Shown here piece by piece: positions 7,398-13,208 of a stretch of DNA of 13,208 bases. Below the pieces are notes generated by a model. It had not been told where the DNA came from, ran no database searches, and saw nothing but the letters and a program-made list of their open reading frames with translations. The stretch lies in NCBI GenBank assembly GCA_002336475.1, contig DDCX01000071.1, positions 19,858-33,065 on the forward strand, given 5' to 3'. Both the position numbers and the translations under genes were made by a program. The DNA is from Flavobacteriales bacterium UBA1995 (GTDB taxonomy: Bacteria > Bacteroidota > Bacteroidia > Flavobacteriales_D > Sanyastnellaceae). The number at the start of each line of letters is the position of its first letter. Within the stretch, counting starts at the first letter, position 1.

Positions 7398-8423
7398 ATG
7401 GCGGAACCTGATAATTCCTGGGAACAACTCCCAGGAATCGAAAGAATTCAGCATTACTTGAGTGCCAAAGGACTGGATTTGCCGCCAGCTCCAAAGGACA
7501 TTCAAGCAGAGTGGAGTGTGCCATTTATGCGCTGGGTGACTGCAAACACAACTTCTGGAATTGAAGCTACGCTGCAGCCAACGGACGAGCCCGGTATCCG
7601 CATTGGGACACACAGGGACATTGTTTGCGACCCCGCGCTCTATAACATGGCGCGTTTCGATGCCGGACTGAATACCACCCACATTGTACTGGGCAGCAAC
7701 TTGGCCCGCTTGCCATGGGTCAAGGCATTATTGGTGGCCAATAAAGCCATTTTTATTGACCGCAGCCTGACTGGACGCGCTGCATTTGACCAGCACATCG
7801 CCATCAGCGAACGCATCGCCAAGATTACCGATCAAGGAGGTCAAGTTTGGATTGCCCAAGCCCCTGGAAGATCTAAAGAGGGCCGCGACGAGACCCATGT
7901 AGGCTTGCTCAAAATGTTGGCCAAGGCAAGGGGAGGAGACCGATTGGGCCCACAAGTATTGTCGGGACTGGTTCGTCCACTGGTCATTCGCTACGACGTG
8001 AATCCTTGTGACATGTATCTCGTCAAAGAAAGGATCCTAGGAACCAAAACCGAAAAAGACGACGAGCGCAGCATGCGCACAGGTCTTGAAGGTTGGAAAG
8101 GCACAGTGCGCATCGCGGAAGGCCCCTCCATTGACGCTGACGATTGCACCAATGACCGAACCGGTTGGGAGTCTTATGCTTACAAGGTGGACCACGCCAT
8201 GGAAGCCATGAACATTGAAGGGCAATGGGCAGGAGAAGCAAACCAAGCGTTGGAGTTTGGAGACTTCTCTATTTTATCTGATGGGTTTCTCAAACGCATT
8301 GAATGCATAGGGGAGTCGCTTGAAGAAGCTGGAAATGGGCTCGACCCCTCCACCCTCAAGCAAATGGCATGCGAAATTTACCGCGAGGGTTCAACCCGCC
8401 TCAATTCTGTTCCTGAGCACTGA
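7398..8423 (+). CDS. PlsC-like 1-acyl-glycerol-3-phosphate acyltransferase family protein (Bacteroidota type)
   Basis: Probable acyltransferase of phospholipid or related lipid synthesis, acting at the inner membrane face. It has 341 residues. GTHRDIVCD at 70-78 corresponds to the acyltransferase H/D motif, here with H72 and D78 (H-x5-D). VWIAQAPGRSK at 150-160 occupies motif III, and PLVIRYDVNPCD near 194-205 matches the following block. From memory, Bacteroidota homologues read SNHRDI, WIAQREGR and NDRTQ at the same places, so the family fits, but here the glutamate before GR is replaced by proline. ATG 7398 is chosen; a GTG two codons upstream is possible. There is no clear long membrane segment. 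The last 23 bases overlap the end of the convergent methyltransferase gene. Substrate and exact reaction are not determined. Confidence 0.78.
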   Translation: MAEPDNSWEQLPGIERIQHYLSAKGLDLPPAPKDIQAEWSVPFMRWVTANTTSGIEATLQPTDEPGIRIGTHRDIVCDPALYNMARFDAGLNTTHIVLGSNLARLPWVKALLVANKAIFIDRSLTGRAAFDQHIAISERIAKITDQGGQVWIAQAPGRSKEGRDETHVGLLKMLAKARGGDRLGPQVLSGLVRPLVIRYDVNPCDMYLVKERILGTKTEKDDERSMRTGLEGWKGTVRIAEGPSIDADDCTNDRTGWESYAYKVDHAMEAMNIEGQWAGEANQALEFGDFSILSDGFLKRIECIGESLEEAGNGLDPSTLKQMACEIYREGSTRLNSVPEH

Positions 8424-9171
8424 GCGACGTGGCGTGCCATGCCGCCATCACAATGCCCGCCGCCATGGATGCGTTGAGAGATTCAGATTGGCCACCCCCA
8501 GGTATGTGAATGAACTCCGAGCACGCCTCCCTCACTTCTTCAGAAAGACCATGGCTCTCACTGCCAAGAACAGCAACCCTCGATGCCGGCGCTGCTTGTT
8601 CTTCAAACGTCCATAGCGATTGTCCAGCAAGCTCAAGGCCTTGGATCAATGCGCCTTGGGAGGAAAGTTTATGCAAGGTTTCGGGAAGGTCTACAGACCA
8701 AATGGGCAAGCGAAAAATCGCCCCCATGGTGGCTTGCACCACCTTAGGGTTGAAGGGGTCCACCGAATCGCGCGAAACCCAGATTCCGGCAACACCAAAC
8801 CAGTCTGCTGTCCGAATAATGGTGCCCAAATTGCCCGGGTCAGAAATCCCATCGACGGCCAAGGCAAAGGGGGCGGGATGCTGCACAACTGCATCTAGGT
8901 CGCCTTCATCAGGCATGCCCATCACGGCCAAGATGCCCGGTGGCGCTTTCAGGCTGCTCATTCGAGACATGTCTTTGGTGGAGACGCGATCTGCTCCCCA
9001 TTCTTCAGGGGCTTTACTGTCGGCTGTAGCATACAAGCCGTGCACCCTCCAGCCACTGGACAGGGCCTCATCAACACCTTTTAGCCCTTCCACAACAAAT
9101 TTGCGCTCATCGGAGCGTGTTTTGCGGTTCCTCAAGGCCCGCATGGCTAGAATCTCGTTCTTCGTAGGCAT
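8401..9171 (-). CDS. TrmH-family (SPOUT) RNA 2'-O-methyltransferase
   Basis: Predicted S-adenosylmethionine-dependent methylation of a ribose 2'-OH in rRNA or tRNA. It has 256 residues. The N-terminal substrate-binding domain starts [19 protein letters not shown] and continues with FVVEGLKGVDEAL. The SPOUT knot shows all three motifs: DGISDPGNLGTIIRTADWFG at 107-126 (N114, R120), VLGSESHGLS at 201-210 (E205), and IPGGGQSESLNASMAAGI at 223-240 (N233). Start ATG 9171 gives the usual family N-terminus; the frame is open for 89 more codons upstream, but that stretch is antisense to the outer-membrane gene and looks like no protein. Its start codon overlaps the divergent gene's start in CATG, so its promoter must lie inside that gene. 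The target nucleotide cannot be predicted. Confidence 0.93.
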   Translation of the reverse strand: MPTKNEILAMRALRNRKTRSDERKFVVEGLKGVDEALSSGWRVHGLYATADSKAPEEWGADRVSTKDMSRMSSLKAPPGILAVMGMPDEGDLDAVVQHPAPFALAVDGISDPGNLGTIIRTADWFGVAGIWVSRDSVDPFNPKVVQATMGAIFRLPIWSVDLPETLHKLSSQGALIQGLELAGQSLWTFEEQAAPASRVAVLGSESHGLSEEVREACSEFIHIPGGGQSESLNASMAAGIVMAAWHATSLSAQEQN

Positions 9172-11479
9172 GTTCCGCGTCCCCCGTTTCCATGCAAGAT
9201 GGGCCTTCTGTTTGGCACTTTGGGCATTCTTCTGTCCAAATGGGGAGCTGTTGGCCCAAACCGAACGGAACCCTGATGCCAAGCCTCCACTTATTTGGAA
9301 CATCGATTGGCAGCTTGCGCCGGGCGAAGAAGTGGGAGTTACCGATGCTTCAACATGGAAGGAGATGCTGCAGGGAAGTTTAGCCGTGCAACCTCCCGAA
9401 AGGCTCGCTGGCATACCCTGGAGACACCTTTGGGCCAAACTGAACGGCCGATGGAAGCGCGCTGTTCATACTGGGCAAACCGTGCCTACCGGAAGCGCAG
9501 CTCTGTTTGACAGCAATCTCCTTGAACAAAGCCGCGCTCTGCTGGAGTCGCGCATGCTCAGGAACGGCCATTTAGAAGCTGAGGTCGTCCTGGACACTGC
9601 CATGACCGGTCAGCACATCAACTTGATTGTTGTTCTAAAGCCTGGTGCAAGACAACGCTGCTGCCTTGCAGAGGTAAATGCAGAGGGCAGCGGCCTTTCC
9701 AACGCCCAAGTAACAGCGATTGAAAAAGACTGGAAGACCTGGGAAGGCCAGCCCCTAGAATTGGATGCCCTCGATCGAGAACGGAACCGATTTGCTCAGA
9801 AACTCCAACAAGAGGGCTGGTTTGGCCTCACTTCAGATTTCTTCTCCATCGAAATCGACACCACCGAAAGTCAATCCAGCAGGTGCGTAGGACTCAATTT
9901 GAGGGTTGCTCCTGCTCAATATGAAGGCTTTACCGTGCCCCACCGCAAAGGCAGGATTGACAGCATCAGTTTTCATTGGCACCCCGTTCAATTGGAAGCC
10001 ATGGAAACCCGAGACATAGATGGGGTGCTCTGGCGGGTGCCTGTAGGACGGGACCTCAGAGGGCTCAGCCATTGCATGCGCATTGAGAAGGGGGGCTTAT
10101 TTGCCCCGTCAAAATTGGCGCAAACACGACAGTCCATTCGGCAGCTACCGTTGGTCCAGGACCTGCGTGTTGGAATCTCCACAATGAACCAGGCTGAACT
10201 GCAGCCATACACCCCCTTGCACATACACCTCGATGCTTATCCTTCGGAACGGAGGGTCATGAGGGTCAATGGCGCCGTCACCCAGCGCCAAGGGGTAGGA
10301 GGAGAGGTTGCGCTTTCATTGTCAGACCAAGACTTCCGAAACCGAGCTGAACAGCTGTCACTTGAACTGGGCCTGGGCCTTGAATCAGTGCAACCTTATG
10401 GACTGGACATTGTCACCGAAGGCGGGCCGGGTGAGGCATTAAATTCTCGAGTACTCAGTGCAGGATTGACCTACCGCACCAACCGCCTCATTCCATTCGG
10501 AGCCCGAAGTTTCTCGAGATCCAACAATCCCGAAAGCAGGATATCACTAACCATCCGAGATGAGGACAGGGTGAAATTCAGCAGGACCTATATCCAGCTT
10601 GGATTGGTTGAGCAATTTGTGGAGAATCCTGAAACGGGTTCAAGCATTGAGCTGCGGCCCTTTGAAGTGGCCTTTACGTCAAGTCAATTGGAGCCTGTTT
10701 TTATTGCAGACCTCGACAGCATACAGTCCGATTTCCTCACGTCATCGTTCGAACCTCGCGCCTTGTTTAGCTCAAGTATCCGTTGGCGATTAAAGTCAAC
10801 AGTGGACAAGCGAAAACCATTTCGTTGGAGCATCAACATGGAATTCGAGGGGTCAGGAAACTTGTTTCACTTGCTGCACAGGGATGTTCCGGAGGAAACG
10901 ACAATCACATTGCCCAGCGCCTTTGCACAGTCCAGGGAAGTGCAAGTCGCACGGTATACCCGTTGGATGGCTGATCTCCGGGCAGGTTGGGCTCCCAACG
11001 GCAAAAACGGCATTTTTGGACGGTGTGTCATCGGTGTAGCGGCCTCTTCCATCGACAACGTGTCTGTACCCTTGGAAAAGCAATTCTTTGTGGGGGGGCC
11101 AAACAGCATGAGGGGGTGGCAAGCATTGAATCTAGGCCCAGGAGGGTCCAGCAATGCCAACCTCAGGGTCAGGGGTGACATTCGCCTAGAGGCCAACATC
11201 GAAGTAAGGCGATACCTCAACGACTGGATACAATGTGCAGTGTTTACCGATGCCGGCAACATTTGGATGACAAGACCAGACCCAGATATTTCCGACGTGG
11301 AGTTCAATGCGGCCACTTTTATGTCGCAAATCGCTGTCGCGTGTGGCGCAGGCATCCGGCTTGACTTCGGGTATTTCATGCTGCGCTGCGATGCCGGAAG
11401 ACCAGTCAGATGGCCCAATGGCGCGCAATCCACCGCGGCAAGTTGGCGGATTCACCCAGCGATTTCATTGCCATTTTGA
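9170..11479 (+). CDS. TamL-like outer-membrane protein of the Omp85/BamA-TamA superfamily
   Basis: Predicted outer-membrane beta-barrel that helps insert or export envelope proteins, probably the TamL-type partner of a TamB-like protein. It has 769 residues. The signal peptide has a basic start ([10 protein letters not shown]) and hydrophobic core ([11 protein letters not shown]), with likely cleavage after LLA. Residues about 55-125 contain GIPWRHLW and [15 protein letters not shown], matching the TamL N-terminal pattern, and POTRA-like sequence follows to about 390. The barrel from about 400 includes [13 protein letters not shown] near residue 636 and [15 protein letters not shown] near 668, the Omp85 signature, and the protein ends in phenylalanine. 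Most TamL proteins are lipoproteins; here no lipobox is visible. ATG 9170 fits the signal peptide; ATG 9143 would add nine residues. A long open frame upstream is only antisense to the methyltransferase. Confidence 0.87.
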   Translation: MFRVPRFHARWAFCLALWAFFCPNGELLAQTERNPDAKPPLIWNIDWQLAPGEEVGVTDASTWKEMLQGSLAVQPPERLAGIPWRHLWAKLNGRWKRAVHTGQTVPTGSAALFDSNLLEQSRALLESRMLRNGHLEAEVVLDTAMTGQHINLIVVLKPGARQRCCLAEVNAEGSGLSNAQVTAIEKDWKTWEGQPLELDALDRERNRFAQKLQQEGWFGLTSDFFSIEIDTTESQSSRCVGLNLRVAPAQYEGFTVPHRKGRIDSISFHWHPVQLEAMETRDIDGVLWRVPVGRDLRGLSHCMRIEKGGLFAPSKLAQTRQSIRQLPLVQDLRVGISTMNQAELQPYTPLHIHLDAYPSERRVMRVNGAVTQRQGVGGEVALSLSDQDFRNRAEQLSLELGLGLESVQPYGLDIVTEGGPGEALNSRVLSAGLTYRTNRLIPFGARSFSRSNNPESRISLTIRDEDRVKFSRTYIQLGLVEQFVENPETGSSIELRPFEVAFTSSQLEPVFIADLDSIQSDFLTSSFEPRALFSSSIRWRLKSTVDKRKPFRWSINMEFEGSGNLFHLLHRDVPEETTITLPSAFAQSREVQVARYTRWMADLRAGWAPNGKNGIFGRCVIGVAASSIDNVSVPLEKQFFVGGPNSMRGWQALNLGPGGSSNANLRVRGDIRLEANIEVRRYLNDWIQCAVFTDAGNIWMTRPDPDISDVEFNAATFMSQIAVACGAGIRLDFGYFMLRCDAGRPVRWPNGAQSTAASWRIHPAISLPF

Positions 11480-11495
11480 AGCTGGACTAAATTTG
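11468..11495 (+). promoter_or_regulatory. Candidate accD promoter, leaderless
   Basis: TAAATTTG (11488-11495) is an exact match to the Bacteroidota -7 element TAnnTTTG. TTG at 11468-11470, 17 bases upstream, can serve as the -33 element. The accD ATG begins seven bases after the -7 element, so transcription starting at the usual distance would begin at or next to the start codon. The promoter overlaps the last codons of the outer-membrane gene. The next bases, CGCCCC, resemble the rpsO promoter (CACCCC). Confidence 0.55.
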
Positions 11496-11501
11496 CGCCC
11501 C

Positions 11502-12413
11502 ATGGCAGACAAAGACCAGCAGGCAAAGGCCCAACCCAAAGAAGCCGATAATACAGACGCCGGCAGCCTGGGATGGTTCCGCCGAATGAAGGAGGGCATC
11601 ACCACCAAAACTGCCGAAAAGAAGGAGATTCCCGAAGGCAATTGGTACAAGTGTCCTTCTTGTAAAACCGTCATTGCCACACCCGAACACGAGGGGAACC
11701 TCTGGGTGTGCAGCCACTGTGACCACCACGATCGAATAGGCTCTGCTGCTTATTTCAACATCCTATTTGACGGCGGTAAGTTTAGGGAGTTGCAGGCCAA
11801 GATGACATCGGCAAACCCCCTGCAATTCAAAGACACCAAGGATTACGAAGACCGGCTCAAATTGTCGATGGAAAAAACCGGCCTCAAAGACGCCATCCGA
11901 ACTGGAGTGGGGGAGGTCGCCGGTAAAACCATGGTCATCAGCTGCATGGACTTCAGCTTTATCGGCGGCTCCATGGGATCTGTAGTGGGAGAGAAAATCG
12001 CCAGGGCCATTGACTACGCCATCAAGAACGGGCTTCCCTTTGTGTGCATCACCAAATCCGGAGGCGCACGCATGATGGAGGCCGGCTTTTCACTCATGCA
12101 AATGGCCAAGACCAGCGCAAAATTGAGCCTGTTGGCCAAGGCGGGTCTGCCTTACATCTGCATTCTGACGGACCCAACAACAGGAGGCGTCACGGCTTCC
12201 TTTGCCATGTTGGGTGACCTTCACATCGCCGAGCCCAATGCCCTCATTGGTTTTGCTGGTCCACGCGTGGTCAAAGAGACCATTGGAAAGGACCTGCCAT
12301 CGGGTTTCCAACGCGCGGAGTTCCTGCTGGAGCATGGCTTTGTAGACCGCATCATTCACCGCAACAAATTGCAAGAGGAGCTTTCGACGCTCGTCAGCAT
12401 GCTGATGGACTGA
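11502..12413 (+). CDS. accD: Acetyl-CoA carboxylase carboxyltransferase subunit beta
   Basis: Beta subunit of the carboxyltransferase that moves the carboxyl group from carboxybiotin to acetyl-CoA, giving malonyl-CoA for fatty acid synthesis; it works with AccA in the cytoplasm. At 303 residues it matches the usual length. The N-terminal zinc ribbon has C51, C54, C70 and C73 (CPSC and CSHC). The carboxyltransferase core includes [36 protein letters not shown] and [11 protein letters not shown] with [11 protein letters not shown] 11502 places the zinc ribbon normally. It follows the outer-membrane gene by 22 bases and probably has its own promoter there. The gene ends at a TGA 95 bases before rpsO. 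No accA is in the window, which is common. Confidence 0.97.
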   Translation: MADKDQQAKAQPKEADNTDAGSLGWFRRMKEGITTKTAEKKEIPEGNWYKCPSCKTVIATPEHEGNLWVCSHCDHHDRIGSAAYFNILFDGGKFRELQAKMTSANPLQFKDTKDYEDRLKLSMEKTGLKDAIRTGVGEVAGKTMVISCMDFSFIGGSMGSVVGEKIARAIDYAIKNGLPFVCITKSGGARMMEAGFSLMQMAKTSAKLSLLAKAGLPYICILTDPTTGGVTASFAMLGDLHIAEPNALIGFAGPRVVKETIGKDLPSGFQRAEFLLEHGFVDRIIHRNKLQEELSTLVSMLMD

Positions 12414-12430
12414 TTGTGTTGGACTAAGGC

Positions 12431-12461
12431 TTGCTCAATCGCCGGCCTCAACGTACTTTTG
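12431..12461 (+). promoter_or_regulatory. rpsO promoter
   Basis: TTG at 12431-12433 and TACTTTTG at 12454-12461 form an exact -33/-7 pair of the Bacteroidota type with a 20-base spacer. Transcription would start near 12466-12468, giving a leader of about 41-43 bases before the rpsO ATG. It lies in the 95-base gap after accD, so rpsO, and probably pnp, need not depend on accD transcription. Confidence 0.65.
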
Positions 12462-12465
12462 CACC

Positions 12466-12478
12466 CCTGAATTTCAGG
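12466..12478. repeat. Perfect inverted repeat at the expected rpsO transcription start
   Basis: CCTGAATTTCAGG is a perfect 13-base dyad (six-base arms, one central base). It begins five bases after the -7 element and so covers the predicted transcription start. In RNA it could fold as a five-base-pair stem with a three-base loop at the very 5' end of the message. It may be an operator, an mRNA-stabilising 5' hairpin or chance. Confidence 0.4.
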
Positions 12479-12508
12479 CAGCATAACGAACATCCAAGAG
12501 ATTTCCAC

Positions 12509-12778
12509 ATGTACCTCACTCCAGAGAAAAAACAAGAGTTCTTCGCCAAGTATGGCAAGAATGCTCAAGACACGGGCAATGCCGAAGGGCAAATCGCCAT
12601 GTTCTCCTTTCGGATCGCTCACTTGACCGGTCACCTGAAGCAGAACCGCAAAGACGTCAACACACAGCGCTCACTGATCACTTTGGTCGGAAAGCGCCGT
12701 CGCTTGTTGGACTACCTCATGCGCAAAGACATTGAGCGCTACCGCTCTATTGTAAAGGACCTCGGTCTGCGCCGCTGA
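12509..12778 (+). CDS. rpsO: Ribosomal protein S15
   Basis: Small-subunit ribosomal protein that binds 16S rRNA early in platform assembly. It has 89 residues, the standard S15 length. It begins MYLTPEKKQEFFAKYGKNAQ and shows the family blocks DTGNAEGQIAMFSFRIAHLT, HLKQNRKD and the LVGKRRRLLDYL motif, ending DLGLRR. ATG 12509 is fixed by the family length; AAGAG some ten bases upstream may be a weak ribosome binding site. The gene sits directly before pnp, the conserved bacterial rpsO-pnp arrangement. In E. coli S15 represses its own translation by binding its mRNA leader; whether the short leader here does so is not visible. Confidence 0.98.
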   Translation: MYLTPEKKQEFFAKYGKNAQDTGNAEGQIAMFSFRIAHLTGHLKQNRKDVNTQRSLITLVGKRRRLLDYLMRKDIERYRSIVKDLGLRR

Positions 12779-12800
12779 TTACCAGCAAAGCATATGCTAC

Positions 12801-12833
12801 AACCCTGCGGCACGGGCATCCGGTCGCAGGGTT
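12801..12833 (+). promoter_or_regulatory. Strong hairpin in the rpsO-pnp spacer
   Basis: AACCCTGCG (12801-12809) and CGCAGGGTT (12825-12833) are exact reverse complements. Inside them, G12810-U12824 and C12811-G12823 extend the stem, and after one bulged A (12812) CGG/CCG pairs around a GCAU tetraloop, giving about 14 base pairs. No U-run follows (ATACACTG), so it is not a textbook intrinsic terminator. It starts 22 bases after the rpsO stop and ends 67 bases before the pnp ATG. Likely roles are rpsO 3'-end formation, transcript processing or pnp control. Confidence 0.65.
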
Positions 12834-12900
12834 ATACACTGAATAACCCACGGGGAAATGCCTTGTGGACTTTACGGGTGCCCGATTTGACAACTCCTTT

Positions 12901-13208
12901 ATGGAACTGAACATTGTAACCAAGACCATCGATTTAGGCGATGGTCGCCCAGTCACAATTGAGACTGGAAAGCTCGCCAAGCAAGCCCACGGAAGTGTGG
13001 TTGTGCGCCAGGGCGACACCATGCTTCTTGCAGCTGCAGTAAGCAACTATGACGCCTCAGAAGGTGTCGATTTCCTCCCACTCACTGTTGATTACAGAGA
13101 GAAGTACGCCGCTACAGGCCGCTTCCCAGGTGGTTTCTTCAAAAGGGAAGCCCGTCCAAGTGACACTGAAATCTTGGTCATGCGCCTCGTGGACCGCGCG
13201 CTGCGCCC
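12901..13208 (+). CDS. pnp: Polyribonucleotide nucleotidyltransferase (PNPase), N-terminal part
   Basis: 3'-5' phosphorolytic exoribonuclease of mRNA decay. Only the first 102 codons are present; the gene runs off the window. Translation from ATG 12901 gives [20 protein letters not shown], then [56 protein letters not shown] and RLVDRALRP. These match the first RNase PH domain of PNPase, including the FFKRE.RPS and RLVDRALRP blocks. The start is well fixed by family alignment. No convincing separate promoter is seen in the 122-base spacer after rpsO, so cotranscription from the rpsO promoter with control at the hairpin is the simplest reading. Confidence 0.97.
   Translation, partial: MELNIVTKTIDLGDGRPVTIETGKLAKQAHGSVVVRQGDTMLLAAAVSNYDASEGVDFLPLTVDYREKYAATGRFPGGFFKREARPSDTEILVMRLVDRALR

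Noticed and set aside
8510..9169. Long forward open frame running into the outer-membrane gene, which could extend it by 220 residues
   Set aside because: It is antisense to the well-conserved TrmH-family gene and would bury the signal peptide inside the protein.
12882..12889. CCGATTTG upstream of pnp as a separate promoter
   Set aside because: Two mismatches at the key TA positions and only a 16-base spacing to the nearest TTG.

Overview
The window is a compact, gene-dense piece of a bacterial chromosome carrying eleven complete or near-complete protein genes and one partial gene. The proteins look like Bacteroidota, most likely a moderately GC-rich member of or near Flavobacteriales. Reasons: a TamL-like Omp85 protein beside a TrmH-family methyltransferase, the Bacteroidota type of PlsC-like acyltransferase, an accD typical of the group, a secreted protein with MopE-like and dockerin-like modules, and two exact matches to the Bacteroidota promoter -7 element TAnnTTTG (upstream of accD and rpsO). 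Family assignments rest on motifs read by eye; no database search was run.

Layout. Positions 47-3659 hold three forward genes joined by tiny overlaps: a sodium:solute symporter, a galactokinase-like GHMP sugar kinase and a sugar-phosphate nucleotidyltransferase. Read together they suggest uptake, C1 phosphorylation and nucleotide activation of a sugar that cannot be named from sequence. Right behind them (3684-4367) lies a secreted, cysteine-rich calcium-binding-type protein of unknown role. Then come a reverse-strand 3-hydroxyacyl-CoA dehydrogenase (4380-5549), a divergent small zinc-ribbon protein (5647-6048), a reverse-strand DEAD-box RNA helicase (6045-7334) and a divergent PlsC-like acyltransferase (7398-8423).

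The right part is housekeeping: a reverse-strand TrmH-family RNA methyltransferase (8401-9171) whose start codon overlaps that of the divergent TamL-like outer-membrane protein (9170-11479) in a single CATG, then accD (11502-12413), rpsO (12509-12778) and the start of pnp (12901 to the window edge). accD appears to have a promoter that would yield an almost leaderless mRNA. rpsO has a good promoter with a perfect dyad at the expected transcription start. A strong hairpin without a U-tract lies between rpsO and pnp, where other bacteria place post-transcriptional control of pnp.

No tRNA, rRNA, CRISPR array, insertion sequence or long repeat was seen, and no stretch above 300 bases lacks a gene. 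The best candidate for an undescribed system is the symporter-kinase-nucleotidyltransferase operon, possibly with the cysteine-rich protein behind it.
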